64,000 nucleotides of DNA, from positions 1-64,000 of the forward strand of contig WREW01000003.1 in the NCBI GenBank assembly GCA_009779135.1, read 5' to 3'. How positions within the stretch are numbered: the first letter of the stretch is position 1; each line of letters begins with the position of its first letter. This stretch comes from Alphaproteobacteria bacterium (lineage in GTDB: Bacteria; Pseudomonadota; Alphaproteobacteria; UBA9219). A model generated the notes under the pieces. It ran no database searches. It had not been told where the DNA came from and was given only the letters and a program-made list of their open reading frames with translations. Of this stretch, positions 8,424 to 18,357 are shown piece by piece. Both the position numbers and the translations under genes were made by a program.

Positions 8424-9965
8424 ATGTCCAAAAACCTTGACATCATGCCCATGACCGACCGCGCCCTCAAGCGCCTGCGCGCGCTGGCGAAAGGCAACGC
8501 CATGGAGCCGGACTCCATCCGGCTGATTGAAAGCAAGGAGCAGATTTATACGCTGAACGGCACCCTTACCCTCACCCCCCAGTTTGATATTCAAACCAAA
8601 CAGGTCGTAGGGCGCGTCAAGGGCAAAGGCGTCCGCCTTCACAATTCCGTAGAAGCGCTCCAGCAGGAGGTTCTTCTTCTGCAACGGCAATTTTCCGAAG
8701 GCACTGGCTGGGTCAATGAAGCCATCAAGGAACTTGAAACCATCAAAGGCCATGGCTGGGGTCAGGAAGAGGCCTTTCTGACTTGGGAAGGGCAAGAGAA
8801 GGAAATGCATCTGGCCGCTAGTGAAAACTGCACCACCTGCGGCGGCGGCGGGCGTGTGCCCTGTATCGGCTGTCAAGGCCAAGGCCGCAGCTTCTGCTAT
8901 ACCTGCCAAGCCAGCGGGAGTGAGACCTGCATACGCTGCCTTGGCACCGGCATGGAGGCCGACCACGCGCAGCCCTGCACGCTGTGCCACGGCAGGCGCC
9001 TATCCCCTTGCCGCTTTTGCCGTGGCTCCGGAAAAATGATCTGCCCGAAATGTCAGGGACAAGCGAAAATACCTTGTGTGCAATGCAAGGCCGCAGGCGT
9101 TTTCAGTCAGGAAGTCCATATCAAGCAAGGCGCGCTCCTTAATTTTTCTCTGGATTCGACAGCCCATGTTCCAAGCGGCCTTTTGCGCGCGCTTTCACGT
9201 TTTAAGGACGGCCAGTTTGAGCAAGGCGATCATGCCGACATCACGATGTTTATTGACGAGGATGAAAAAAACAAAAAAACAAAAGATCATCTTCTGATAC
9301 AGCTGAAAGCGGAAATCCCTTATGCGGAGATGAAAATCCGTTTCGGCCACCGCGCCGCTTTGGTAGGAAGTTTCGGCAAAAAAGGCATCCTCTCCGGCGT
9401 GCCGCCCTTTTTGGACGAGGCGCTGAGCAATACATTGACCGATCTGCGAGGTGCCGCGCGCGGTAAAATATCTTTAGCGCAGGCCGCCAAGGTTCGCATT
9501 GTTCATGACGCTCTGGATCTTGTGCTTGAGAAAAAAAAGGCCTCCCATGATCTGCGGCGGCTTTACCCGCTGGGCCTGACCGCCAAAACCGCGCAGGAGA
9601 TTATGAGCAATACGATAGAGGCCGTTAAAAAAGACACGGCGGCCACACGCAGTTTTGTCGGCGCGGCGGGCATTCTTGTCTCCACAGGTCTTTTTGCCTT
9701 CATGTTTATGACACCGGCCTTTGAAAAGCTGGCCGCCATCGCCCCGCCCCTAAGCGGTATTGTGGTTTTGATCGTGATGCCGGCTTTTTTGATGGCGCTG
9801 ATCTGGCAGTCCCTGCATATAGCTTCACGCGCCATCCTTGCGCATAAATACCCCAAAGCACATGTTTCATTTTCGCAAAATATCGGCACCATCGGCCACA
9901 CGACTCTGGGAATCATGATCGCGCTTTACGTCCTGACGCTCTATTTCACAGGCCATCTGTTTTAA
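8424..9965 (+). CDS. Membrane protein with eight tandem CxxC pairs (DnaJ zinc-finger-like)
   Basis: A 513-residue protein of no family I can name. Residues 136-221 hold eight CxxC pairs (CTTC, CIGC, CYTC, CIRC, CTLC, CRFC, CPKC, CVQC) at a nearly strict 11-residue period, several followed by GxG as in the CxxCxGxG repeats of DnaJ. Sixteen cysteines could bind four zinc ions. No J domain is visible. The C-terminus has about three membrane helices (around residues 413-435, 440-465, 488-510), ending in LYVLTLYFTGHLF. The N-terminal third (TLTPQFDIQTKQVVGRVKGKG) is soluble-looking. It starts eight bases after uvrA, so it probably shares the uvrA transcript and SOS control. A membrane-anchored zinc scaffold or chaperone-like role is a guess. 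Confidence 0.85.
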   Translation: MSKNLDIMPMTDRALKRLRALAKGNAMEPDSIRLIESKEQIYTLNGTLTLTPQFDIQTKQVVGRVKGKGVRLHNSVEALQQEVLLLQRQFSEGTGWVNEAIKELETIKGHGWGQEEAFLTWEGQEKEMHLAASENCTTCGGGGRVPCIGCQGQGRSFCYTCQASGSETCIRCLGTGMEADHAQPCTLCHGRRLSPCRFCRGSGKMICPKCQGQAKIPCVQCKAAGVFSQEVHIKQGALLNFSLDSTAHVPSGLLRALSRFKDGQFEQGDHADITMFIDEDEKNKKTKDHLLIQLKAEIPYAEMKIRFGHRAALVGSFGKKGILSGVPPFLDEALSNTLTDLRGAARGKISLAQAAKVRIVHDALDLVLEKKKASHDLRRLYPLGLTAKTAQEIMSNTIEAVKKDTAATRSFVGAAGILVSTGLFAFMFMTPAFEKLAAIAPPLSGIVVLIVMPAFLMALIWQSLHIASRAILAHKYPKAHVSFSQNIGTIGHTTLGIMIALYVLTLYFTGHLF

Positions 9966-9998
9966 AACACACATCCCCGCGAGGGGCCTAGGTGGAGG

Positions 9999-11528
9999 CT
10001 ATACAAAACTACCCGTATAATGCTCCATAAAATCCTTGAGCTTTTCTTCAATCTCGGGCTTGATCTGCTTGTCTTTGCGGATGGCTGTGAGAATATCAGC
10101 CCCCGTGCTGCGCAGGGCGCGCAAAAGACCTTGTTCATAACGCGCAATGTCTTCAACCTTGATTCCATCAAGATAGCCGCGCACGCCTGAGAAAATCGAA
10201 CAGACCTGCTCTTCAACCGGCATGGGCTTGTATTGAGGCTGCTTCAAAAGCTCGGTCAAACGCTGCCCACGGCTGAGAAGCTTTTTCGTGCTGGCGTCAA
10301 GATCCGAAGCAAACTGGGAAAAGGCCTCCATCTCACGATATTGGGCAAGATCAAGCTTGATCGAACCCGCAACCTGTTTCATGGCCTTGATCTGCGCAGC
10401 AGAGCCGACGCGGCTGACCGAAAGCCCGACATTGATGGCCGGACGCACGCCTTTGTAGAACAGGGTTGTTTCAAGGAAGATCTGCCCGTCCGTGATGGAA
10501 ATCACATTGGTCGGAATATAGGCCGAAACATCGCCCGCCTGCGTTTCAATAATGGGCAGCGCCGTTAAAGATCCGCTGCCATGCGCCTCGCTCATCTTCG
10601 CCGCGCGCTCAAGCAGGCGGGAATGAAGATAAAACACATCGCCCGGGTAAGCCTCACGCCCGGGGGGACGGCGCAACAAAAGCGACATCTGGCGGTAAGC
10701 CACCGCCTGTTTTGACAAATCATCATAAACAATCAGCGCGTGCTTGCTGTTGTCGCGGAAAAACTCACCCATCGCGCAGGCCGTATAAGGCGCGATATAT
10801 TGAAGCGGCGCAGGCTCGGAAGCTGTAGCGGCCACAACGATGGAATATTCCATGGCGCCCGCATCCTCAAGCGTCTTGACGATCTGCGCCACGGTCGAGC
10901 GCTTCTGGCCGACAGCCACATAAATGCAGTGCAGCTTTTTACGCTCATCCCCTTCTTCATTGATGGCCTTCTGGTTCAAAAACGTATCCACCACCACGGC
11001 TGTCTTGCCGGTCTGGCGGTCGCCGATGATAAGCTCGCGCTGGCCGCGACCGATGGGAACAAGCGCGTCAATGGCTTTAAGGCCCGTCTGCATCGGCTCA
11101 TTCACCGACTGGCGAGGGATAATGCCGGGCGCTTTGACCTCAACGCGGTGCGTGGTGACATTGCGCAAAGGCCCCTTCCCGTCAATAGGATTGCCGAGCG
11201 CATCAACAACGCGCCCCAAAAGCCCAATACCAACGGGAACTTCAACGATATTGTCGGTGCGCTTGACCGTGTCGCCTTCACGAATGGCGCGGTCGTCACC
11301 GAAAATCACAACGCCTACACAATCCGTTTCAAGGTTCAAGGCCATGCCCTTGGTGCCGTTTTGAAACTCCACCATCTCACCGGCGCGGACATTATCAAGG
11401 CCATAGACCAAGGCCACACCATCGCCGACAGACAAGACCTGCCCGATTTCCGCCATTTCAGCCGCGATGCCGAGATCGGCAATCTGCTTTTTGAGAATCG
11501 AAGAGATTTCCGATGCGCGAATATCCAT
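9999..11528 (-). CDS. atpA: F1F0 ATP synthase subunit alpha
   Basis: Non-catalytic nucleotide-binding subunit of the F1 head. The 509 residues are the standard length. Visible marks are the N-terminal beta barrel ([18 protein letters not shown]), Walker [14 protein letters not shown] (about residues 169-181), the family signature region [17 protein letters not shown], and the C-terminal helical domain. It follows atpH after two bases. In alphaproteobacteria atpG, atpD and atpC normally follow, but here the next gene downstream (8424-9965) is on the other strand, 33 bases away, so the operon stops at atpA. Confidence 0.97.
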   Translation of the reverse strand: MDIRASEISSILKKQIADLGIAAEMAEIGQVLSVGDGVALVYGLDNVRAGEMVEFQNGTKGMALNLETDCVGVVIFGDDRAIREGDTVKRTDNIVEVPVGIGLLGRVVDALGNPIDGKGPLRNVTTHRVEVKAPGIIPRQSVNEPMQTGLKAIDALVPIGRGQRELIIGDRQTGKTAVVVDTFLNQKAINEEGDERKKLHCIYVAVGQKRSTVAQIVKTLEDAGAMEYSIVVAATASEPAPLQYIAPYTACAMGEFFRDNSKHALIVYDDLSKQAVAYRQMSLLLRRPPGREAYPGDVFYLHSRLLERAAKMSEAHGSGSLTALPIIETQAGDVSAYIPTNVISITDGQIFLETTLFYKGVRPAINVGLSVSRVGSAAQIKAMKQVAGSIKLDLAQYREMEAFSQFASDLDASTKKLLSRGQRLTELLKQPQYKPMPVEEQVCSIFSGVRGYLDGIKVEDIARYEQGLLRALRSTGADILTAIRKDKQIKPEIEEKLKDFMEHYTGSFV

Positions 11529-11530
11529 AA

Positions 11531-12115
11531 TTACGCTGCCTCCTGTTGGGATTTTAACTGACGCTCAAGCCGCGCTAGGCGGCCCTGAACAGAGGCGTCA
11601 ATCATGTGTGAATCAACCTGTATAGTAAGCCCGCCGATCAAAGCGGGATCTTCCGTGACTTCAAGCTTGACGACGCCGCCGGTGATGTGGCCAAGCTGCG
11701 TGGCCAGTTTTTTCTCCTGCGCGGCGCTTAAAGGCGCGGCCACGCTCACAAGCGCGTGATGCTCCTTGCGCGCGCGGGCCAGATCAGCTTCAAAAGCCTG
11801 AATGATAAGCGAAAGAGAGGATAAACGGCGGTTATGGCCCAAAAGCTCAAGAAACTTTGTGGTGACATCATGCGCCTTGATCGCGCGGGCAAAATTACCG
11901 ATCGCCTCGACCACCTTGCGCGCGGAAAGGCGCGGATGCGTGGCCATCGTGTGGTAATGAGGGTTTTCCGCAATCGCTTCCGCCAAGGCCTTGAGGTCTT
12001 TTTCAACAGCTTCCAGCGCATTTTTTTCATCGGCATACGCATAAAGCGCCGCCGCATAGCGGCGCGCGATCATGGCCGCCGGCCCTGCTGCTATTTTTGG
12101 CGCACTATTGGACAT
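11531..12115 (-). CDS. atpH: F1F0 ATP synthase subunit delta
   Basis: Stator subunit joining the top of F1 to the b subunits. At 194 residues it is the usual size. Seen are the N-terminal helical bundle ([27 protein letters not shown]) and the C-terminal family region with [28 protein letters not shown]. The stop is two bases before the atpA start, so the two are translated together. Nothing on this strand immediately upstream belongs to the ATP synthase; rnj ends about 150 bases upstream behind a terminator. Confidence 0.95.
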   Translation of the reverse strand: MSNSAPKIAAGPAAMIARRYAAALYAYADEKNALEAVEKDLKALAEAIAENPHYHTMATHPRLSARKVVEAIGNFARAIKAHDVTTKFLELLGHNRRLSSLSLIIQAFEADLARARKEHHALVSVAAPLSAAQEKKLATQLGHITGGVVKLEVTEDPALIGGLTIQVDSHMIDASVQGRLARLERQLKSQQEAA

Positions 12116-12185
12116 GTTTTGCCTCTCTAAAAGCCCGTCAGGGGAATAGCAGAGCTACAGCCTTGTTGCAACACCTCAGTAGGTG

Positions 12186-12236
12186 AAAAAACGCCCCCGC
12201 ATGCCCCCATCACGAGGAAGGTTTTTAGAGGCGTTA
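12186..12236 (-). terminator. Intrinsic terminator downstream of rnj
   Basis: On the minus strand an eight-base-pair stem (AACGCCTC with GGGGCGTT, one G-U pair) encloses a loop of about 30 bases and is followed by a run of six T. It lies between the rnj stop and atpH, so it would end the long nuo-birA-coaX-rnj transcript. The large loop makes it less certain than a compact hairpin. Confidence 0.5.
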
Positions 12237-12268
12237 AAATCTTTTGTTTTTTCCTGTTTGAGGCACAA

Positions 12269-13966
12269 TCAAAGCCGCACCAGATGCACATCCACAACCG
12301 GCTTTTTGCCTTCCTGCGTACGCATGTGCCGCCGAATCACATTCAAAACAAGCTGGCGCGTCTGGGCGTCATCCAGCAAAACAGAGCGCGGGCTGCGCGC
12401 AAGCTCGTCCTCAAGCTTGTCCGTCAGGGTCATGCGCAAAACCTTGCCGTAAGCCGCGTCATCAAGCCCCAGCAAAGCCAGCTGCGGCGCAGCGGCCACA
12501 TGCCCGTGACGATCCAGAACAATCGTGGCCACGATGGCGCCGTTAAAGTTCATCCGCCGCCGCGCATGCGTAACAGCGTCATCCAAAGGCCGCAAAGCCG
12601 TGCCGTCAAGCCCCAGACGTCCGACAGGCACTTCCGTCACTTTCTCCTGAAGACCCGGGCCTAAACGCCAGATTTCGCCATCAAGAGGCACGATCGTTTT
12701 AGGGACGCCGCAGGCCCGCGCAAGCTGCGCATGTTCGGCCTGATGCAAAATCTCGCCATGCACGCACATCACGCAGGGCGGCGAGACCATCCTGTAAAGC
12801 GTTTCCATATCTTCGCGCGCGCCATGACCTGACGCATGCAAAACGCCTTTTTCCGCCGGAAGATTCTTGGCCGCCAGCACTTTAATGCCGCGCGCGAGCA
12901 AAAGACTCTGGGTGCGCGCAATATCCTTTTCATTGCCCGGGATTTCCGAGGAAGAAAACATAACGACATCACCGCGCTCAAGCTCAACCACAGAATGGTC
13001 GAAAACGGCAATACGGGTTAAAGCCGCGCGTCTTTCGCCCTGATTGCCCGTGCAGATCATCACAATCTTATGGCGCGGCGTTTCCATGGCTTCATATTCG
13101 CTTAGGAAGGTCTCAAACGCCGGCAAATACCCAAGATCCGCCGCAATCTGCGCATTGCGCCAGAGCGAGCGCCCCACAAGCGACACATACCGCCCCGACG
13201 CCTTGGCCGCCACGGCGATCGAATGAATCCGCTCAATATTGCTGGCAAAACAGGTGACGATAATGCGCTTATCATAAGATCCGAAAAGGTTTTTTAGCGT
13301 CTGTTGAACCGAAGTCTCAGAAGGCGTTTTCCCCGGTACCAAAGCGCCCGTTGAATCGCCCACAACCGCAAGCAACCCTTCGCGCCCGAGCGCGGCAAGG
13401 CGCGCCTCATCGCTCACATCCCCGATAACAGGCTGCGGATCAAGCCGCCAATCGCCCGTATGAAGCGCATGGCCGCAAGAGGTCTTGATCGCCAGCATCA
13501 CGCTTTCCACAACCGAATGCGTGACGGGAATGCTCTCAACCGTAAAAGGCCCCAAGGTAAAACTCTCGCCCGGGTTAAACTCGATGATGTCCACGCGCTC
13601 CTGTATCTTAATGGACGCAAACTTGGCGCGTAAAAGCGAAGCCGCAAAGGGCGTGGCGTAAACGGGAAGGCGCAAGAGCGAAGCAAGATAGGGAATCGCC
13701 CCCAGATGATCCTCATGCGCATGCGTGACCACAAGACCAAGCACATCCTGATGATGCTCTTGCACAAAGCTGATATCCGGCATCATGACATCAATCCCTG
13801 GCGTGCGCGCATCACCGAACAAAATGCCGCAATCCACCATCAGCCATTTACCGCCATGGCCGTAAAGGGAAAGATTGGCGCCGAAAACTCCCGTGCCGCC
13901 AAGCGAAAGAAACCAAAGAGCATCCGCAGGCGGTTTCAAGGAGCTATGTTTTGAAGAAGACATCAT
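12269..13966 (-). CDS. rnj: Ribonuclease J
   Basis: Metallo-beta-lactamase/beta-CASP ribonuclease with 5'-3' exo and endo activity in mRNA decay and rRNA maturation. The metal motif VVTHAHEDHLGA lies near residues 75-86, after GGTGVFGANLSLYGHGGKW and VDCGILFG. The beta-CASP part has VVGDSTGAL and the serine-rich SSSEIPGNE, then the ASGHGARED and CVHGE motifs. About 565 residues, normal for alphaproteobacterial RNase J. The open frame reaches back to 14008 inside coaX, but paired ATGs at 13966/13963 with GAAAGA just upstream, directly after the coaX stop, fit better. It is the last gene of the nuo-birA-coaX-rnj operon, an arrangement common in the class. Confidence 0.95.
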   Translation of the reverse strand: MMSSSKHSSLKPPADALWFLSLGGTGVFGANLSLYGHGGKWLMVDCGILFGDARTPGIDVMMPDISFVQEHHQDVLGLVVTHAHEDHLGAIPYLASLLRLPVYATPFAASLLRAKFASIKIQERVDIIEFNPGESFTLGPFTVESIPVTHSVVESVMLAIKTSCGHALHTGDWRLDPQPVIGDVSDEARLAALGREGLLAVVGDSTGALVPGKTPSETSVQQTLKNLFGSYDKRIIVTCFASNIERIHSIAVAAKASGRYVSLVGRSLWRNAQIAADLGYLPAFETFLSEYEAMETPRHKIVMICTGNQGERRAALTRIAVFDHSVVELERGDVVMFSSSEIPGNEKDIARTQSLLLARGIKVLAAKNLPAEKGVLHASGHGAREDMETLYRMVSPPCVMCVHGEILHQAEHAQLARACGVPKTIVPLDGEIWRLGPGLQEKVTEVPVGRLGLDGTALRPLDDAVTHARRRMNFNGAIVATIVLDRHGHVAAAPQLALLGLDDAAYGKVLRMTLTDKLEDELARSPRSVLLDDAQTRQLVLNVIRRHMRTQEGKKPVVDVHLVRL

Positions 13967-13973
13967 AAATCTT

Positions 13974-14762
13974 TCAAGCTGCTGCCTTACGTTTTTTGTT
14001 TTTCTCATAAATCATCGCAAGCCCGCGCAATGTAAGATCCATATTCACCTCATCAATAGAAGCGATGGAATCAACGAAAAGCTTGGCAAGACCACCTGTC
14101 GCCACCACGCGCATCGGCGCGCCGAACTCCTGCTTGATACGCGCAACCATCCCTTCAATCAGCCCGACATAGCCGAAGAAAATGCCGGACTGGATGGCGG
14201 TGACCGTGCCTGTGGCGATCACGGATGATGGCTTTGCCACCGCAACGCTCGGCAGTTTGGCCGCCGCCATATGAAGCGCCTGCAAGGAAAGATTGATCCC
14301 GGGCGCAATCGCACCGCCGCGATAGGTGCCCGCTTGGTCGATCACATCAAAAGTCGTGGCCGTGCCGAAATCGATAATCAGCAAAGCGCCCTTGTAAAGC
14401 GCATAACCGGCCACAGCGTTGATAAGGCGATCCGCCCCCAGCTCCTCAGGACGGTCAATGGCAATTTTCATGCCGGTTTCAACCTCATTCGTGCCGACAA
14501 GATAAGGCTCGCAAAGAAAATGATAGCGGCAAAGCCTGATGAGATTATAATTCACATTAGGTACCACCGAGCCGATAATCGCGGCGCTGATGGTTCCGCA
14601 ATCAAGCCCCGCGTCAGCCATAAGCATTTTAAGAAAAACGGCATATTCATCCGCCGTGCGCTGGCCGTCCGTTTCCGCGCGCCAAAGCCCGACCTGAAGC
14701 TCGCCCTCAAAAAGAGCAAACACAGTGTTGGTATTGCCGACATCAATAGCTAAAAGCATCAA
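13974..14762 (-). CDS. coaX: Type III pantothenate kinase
   Basis: Phosphorylates pantothenate in the first step of coenzyme A synthesis. The 262 residues show the ASKHA-type phosphate motif LAIDVGNTNTVFALFEG at the N-terminus, the central GADRLINAVAGY region with DFGTATTFDVID (nucleotide-binding aspartate), and GGAIAPGINLSLQAL. The end KKKRKAAA is basic. It sits six bases after birA and eight bases before rnj, so all are co-transcribed. This type is feedback-insensitive to CoA in other bacteria. Confidence 0.95.
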   Translation of the reverse strand: MMLLAIDVGNTNTVFALFEGELQVGLWRAETDGQRTADEYAVFLKMLMADAGLDCGTISAAIIGSVVPNVNYNLIRLCRYHFLCEPYLVGTNEVETGMKIAIDRPEELGADRLINAVAGYALYKGALLIIDFGTATTFDVIDQAGTYRGGAIAPGINLSLQALHMAAAKLPSVAVAKPSSVIATGTVTAIQSGIFFGYVGLIEGMVARIKQEFGAPMRVVATGGLAKLFVDSIASIDEVNMDLTLRGLAMIYEKNKKRKAAA

Positions 14763-14768
14763 ATCCTC

Positions 14769-15485
14769 TTATCTGAAGAACACATCCCCTGCCATCACAA
14801 CCTGTCTTGTGCCATCAGCGCCGCGAAGAATCAAGCCTCCCCTGTCATCAAGCCCCTCAAAAAGGCCCTCAACCGTCCCCACAAGCATAGCCCGGGCGGG
14901 CGCATGCAAAAGCCAAGCTTGACGCAAAGGCTCAAAGCCCTTTTGTTCCAACACAAGCATCCAATCATAGAAATGCGCAAGAAACTGATCGCGCAGCTCA
15001 TCCGCATCCAAAAAAATCCCCTGCGCGGTAAGCGAAGTCGCCGGATAGCTTAGATCCGAAGGATGATTCTGGACATTCACCCCAAGCCCCAAAACAAGCC
15101 AGCTTACCGGCCCATCCTCTACAGGCGCAGCCTCGATCAACATGCCGCTGACCTTGGCATCACCGATCAATACATCATTGGGCCATTTGAAATAAAGCGC
15201 GGCATGGGGGCAAAGCGCAACAACAGCCTGCCGCAAAGCCAGCGCCGCTGCAAAACTGTAAAAGCAGCAAAAGCCAAGCTCCCTTGCGGGGCGCAAAAGA
15301 AGGCTGAGATAAAGATTCCCCGGCGGCGCCTGCCATGTGCGCCCAAAGCGCCCGTAAGCATTGGTTTGCGCGCGCGCCTGCAAAACATAGCCCTCTTTCT
15401 GCCCCGCCTGCGCCAAAGCCTTCACATCTGTATTGGTGCTGCCCGTGCTTTCCAGCACATGAAGATCAAAGAAGGAAGGAATCAT
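14769..15485 (-). CDS. birA: Biotin--[acetyl-CoA-carboxylase] ligase
   Basis: Attaches biotin to carrier proteins such as AccB. The 238 residues contain only the catalytic domain: LESTGSTNTDVKAL, the biotinyl-AMP loop (YGRFGRTWQAPPGNLYLS), the lysine in YFKWPNDVLIGDAKVSG, and GLGVNVQNHP. There is no N-terminal helix-turn-helix, so it should be a ligase without repressor function. The start overlaps the nuoN stop by four bases (ATGA type), showing translational coupling to the complex I operon. Confidence 0.94.
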   Translation of the reverse strand: MIPSFFDLHVLESTGSTNTDVKALAQAGQKEGYVLQARAQTNAYGRFGRTWQAPPGNLYLSLLLRPARELGFCCFYSFAAALALRQAVVALCPHAALYFKWPNDVLIGDAKVSGMLIEAAPVEDGPVSWLVLGLGVNVQNHPSDLSYPATSLTAQGIFLDADELRDQFLAHFYDWMLVLEQKGFEPLRQAWLLHAPARAMLVGTVEGLFEGLDDRGGLILRGADGTRQVVMAGDVFFR

Positions 15486-16906
15486 AGCAAAGATTCAGCC
15501 GCGCTGGCCGTCCATGTTAAAAGAGGCCCGGGATATATCATCAAAAAGCTCGAAGCCAACGCCAAAAGCACAACAGCGGCGGCGGCCGCGCGCGCGGGAA
15601 GGCCTTGTGCTTCAAAAGAAGCCGCTTCTTGCTTGGGCGCTTCAAAATAAATCACCTTGACCACACGCAGATAAAAAGCCGCCGCCAGCACGCTTGCCAA
15701 AAGCCCGAGCGCGGCAAGTCCCGTAAAATCCGCCTTCACGGCAGCAAAAAACACCATAAACTTGCCTAAAAATCCGGCCATAGGCGGCACAGCGGCCAGA
15801 GAAAACAAACATAAAGCCATAGCGCCGGCAAGCACGGGATGCACACGCCCAAGACCGGCGCAGTCTTCAATCCGCTCAAGCTCCTGTCCTTTGATGCGTA
15901 TCAAGCTCACGCCTCCCATCACGCCAAGCGCAGCCATGACATATACACAAAGATAAAGCAAAAGACTCTGCCCGTCACGCGCAAGCACCGCAAGCAGCAA
16001 CGTGCCCATATTCAAAATCGCGCTGTATGCCATAAGCCTTTTTATGTGCGTTTGAAGAAGACCGGCAAGCGCTCCCCAGAACATGGAAAGCAGCGCAAGC
16101 GCGGCAAGCGGCCCCTGCCAAAAAACCCAAAGCCCGCCGAAAGGAACCAGAAGAAGAAAGCCCAGCACCGCCATCGCGGCTATTTTAGGCGCCGCCGTTA
16201 AAAACCCCGTCACAGGCGCCGCCGCGCCATCATAAACATCAGGCGTCCACATATGGAAAGGCACAAGGGAAACCTTGAAAGCCAATCCGGCCAGAACAAA
16301 AATCATCCCCACGCCCAAACCCAGACCTTGCGCGTGATCTGCAGCCGACGCAATCATCGCGTAAGAGCCTGACCCCGCAAAACCGTAAAGCCAAGACAAG
16401 CCAAACACCATCACGCCCGACGCCAAAGCGCCGAGGACAAAATATTTAACCCCAGCCTCACTTGAAGCGCGATTGTCACGCCGCATGGCCACAAGAATAT
16501 AAAGCGCCAGATTTTGAAGCTCAAAACTCACATAAAAAGAAAGGAGGTGCGTAGCAGACACCATCCCCAGCATCCCAAGGCTCGCAAAAAGCGCAAGCAC
16601 GCCATAAGCGCCGTCAACAGGGTCGTCCTGTTTGAAAAAAGACGGCGCAAAAAGCAGCGCCGCCGCGCCTGACAAAAGAATAATCACTTTAACAAAGCGC
16701 CTGAAATCATCCACCGCGATCATGCCGTTCAAAAGAACGCCCGCACCATCCGCGCACGCAATCCAAAGCGCGGCGATCACCATCACGCCTGCGCAGCCGT
16801 AAATAATACCTTCTGCCTTCTGAAACCACGCGCTCATCAAAAGAAACGCCAAGGCCGCAAGGGCAAGAAAAAGCTCAGGCCGGATCAAACTTACGCTTTC
16901 CATCAT
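15482..16906 (-). CDS. nuoN: NADH-quinone oxidoreductase subunit N
   Basis: Antiporter-like proton-pumping subunit in the membrane arm of complex I. About 474 residues, almost all hydrophobic helices, with the family region GVKYFVLGALASGVMVFGLSWLYG, KVSLVPFHMWTPDVYDGA and a lysine-bearing helix pattern (LLQTHIKRLMAYSAILNMG). A GTG at 16912 is in frame, but the ATG at 16906 overlaps the nuoM stop as in the other operon junctions. It is the last nuo gene and overlaps birA by four bases. Confidence 0.95.
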   Translation of the reverse strand: MMESVSLIRPELFLALAALAFLLMSAWFQKAEGIIYGCAGVMVIAALWIACADGAGVLLNGMIAVDDFRRFVKVIILLSGAAALLFAPSFFKQDDPVDGAYGVLALFASLGMLGMVSATHLLSFYVSFELQNLALYILVAMRRDNRASSEAGVKYFVLGALASGVMVFGLSWLYGFAGSGSYAMIASAADHAQGLGLGVGMIFVLAGLAFKVSLVPFHMWTPDVYDGAAAPVTGFLTAAPKIAAMAVLGFLLLVPFGGLWVFWQGPLAALALLSMFWGALAGLLQTHIKRLMAYSAILNMGTLLLAVLARDGQSLLLYLCVYVMAALGVMGGVSLIRIKGQELERIEDCAGLGRVHPVLAGAMALCLFSLAAVPPMAGFLGKFMVFFAAVKADFTGLAALGLLASVLAAAFYLRVVKVIYFEAPKQEAASFEAQGLPARAAAAAVVLLALASSFLMIYPGPLLTWTASAAESLL

Positions 16907-18357
16907 CCCCACACTTCCATCACGCGCATCAAAGACGGCGCAAACACATCACGGACAAAGGACGGATAAAGCCCCATGCCCAAAACAAACAGCATCAACG
17001 GCACCAACATCACATATTCACGCGCGCCAAGATCCGTTAATCCCCGCACCAAAGGCTTTTCCACAGCGCCGAAAAACACGCGCTTATAAAGCCATAACAT
17101 ATAGCTTGCGCTTAAAATCACGCCCAAAGCCGCGATAAAAGCAACAAACCCGTCATAAAGCCAAGCGCCTTGCAACGAAAGAAACTCGCCCACAAAACCC
17201 GAGGTTCCGGGCAAACCCAGCGCAGCAAGAAAAAACACCATCATCAGCGCGGCAAAATGAGGCATCACCTGCGCCACGCCGCCATAGGCTTCAATCTGTC
17301 TTGTATGCGTGCGCTCATACAAAACGCCCACGCCCAAAAACAGCGCGGCGGAAACAAGCGCGTGCGAGATCATCACCATCATCGCCCCTTCAAGCCCTTC
17401 GCGCGTGCCCGAGAAAATCCCGAGCGTCATAAACCCCATATGCGCAACGGACGAATAGGCCACAAGCTTTTTCATATCCACCTGCGCCAACGCCACAAGC
17501 GAAGCATAAATAATCGCCACAAGGCTGAGTATAATCATCAAAGGCGCAAAAACCTGACTGGCCTGCGGCAGCATTTGAAGGGAAATCCTTATAAACCCAT
17601 AGCCTCCCATTTTCAGCAAAAGCGCCGCCAATATCACCGAACCGGCTGTCGGCGCCTGCACATGTGCCAAAGGCAGCCATGTATGAAACGGCCACATGGG
17701 CGTCTTGATCGCAAAAGAAGCAAAAAAGCCCATCCACAAAAACAGCGCCAATTCCTTGGGAAAAGCAAACCCCATCATGGCTGTCATATCGCCGCTTCCC
17801 GTTTTAAGGATCATGACAAAGACCGCCAAAAGCATCAAAACCGAGCCGAGAAACGTATAAAGAAAGAACTTCATCGCCGCATAAAAACGCTGCTCACCCC
17901 CCCACAGGCCGATAATAAAAAACATCGGGATCAAAACGCCTTCGAAAAACACATAAAATAAAAACAGATCAAGCGTGGTAAACACGCCTAAAATCATGGC
18001 CTCAAGAAGAAGGAAAAGCCCCATAAAAAGCCGCGTGCGCTCTTTAACGGCAAAACCCGCCATCATGGCCACAGGCGTCAAAAACACCGTCAGCATCACA
18101 AACCAAAGTGAAATCCCGTCAATCCCCTTGTGGTAAGACAATCCCAAAGCGGTGATCCATGGCACTTTCTCAACAAACTGAAAGGGCGCACCGGCAGGAT
18201 CAAAACCGGCCAAAACCATCAAAGCAAGCGCCGCCGTAAGACCGGCAAAGAAAAGCGCAACTCTTTTCGCATGACGATCATCAAACAGAAAAACCGCGAA
18301 AAAGCCCAAAAACGGCGCGGCATTTAAAAGCGAAAGAAGTGGGATCGCCTCAAGCAT
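16903..18357 (-). CDS. nuoM: NADH-quinone oxidoreductase subunit M
   Basis: Antiporter-like membrane subunit of complex I. Family marks include YHKGIDGISLWFVMLT, the helix with a conserved glutamate in VFFEGVLIPMFFIIG, KTPMWPFHTWLPLAHVQAPT, and QVDMKKLVAYSSVAHMGF. The frame is open upstream to 18420, but the ATG at 18357 (MLEAIPLLSLL) forms an ATGA overlap with the nuoL stop and gives 484 residues, close to other NuoM proteins. It lies between nuoL and nuoN in the standard order. Confidence 0.95.
   Translation of the reverse strand: MLEAIPLLSLLNAAPFLGFFAVFLFDDRHAKRVALFFAGLTAALALMVLAGFDPAGAPFQFVEKVPWITALGLSYHKGIDGISLWFVMLTVFLTPVAMMAGFAVKERTRLFMGLFLLLEAMILGVFTTLDLFLFYVFFEGVLIPMFFIIGLWGGEQRFYAAMKFFLYTFLGSVLMLLAVFVMILKTGSGDMTAMMGFAFPKELALFLWMGFFASFAIKTPMWPFHTWLPLAHVQAPTAGSVILAALLLKMGGYGFIRISLQMLPQASQVFAPLMIILSLVAIIYASLVALAQVDMKKLVAYSSVAHMGFMTLGIFSGTREGLEGAMMVMISHALVSAALFLGVGVLYERTHTRQIEAYGGVAQVMPHFAALMMVFFLAALGLPGTSGFVGEFLSLQGAWLYDGFVAFIAALGVILSASYMLWLYKRVFFGAVEKPLVRGLTDLGAREYVMLVPLMLFVLGMGLYPSFVRDVFAPSLMRVMEVWG

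Noticed and set aside
9966..9998. CCCCGCGAGGGG hairpin between the CxxC membrane protein and atpA as a terminator
   Set aside because: Only a four-base-pair stem and no T run on either strand.
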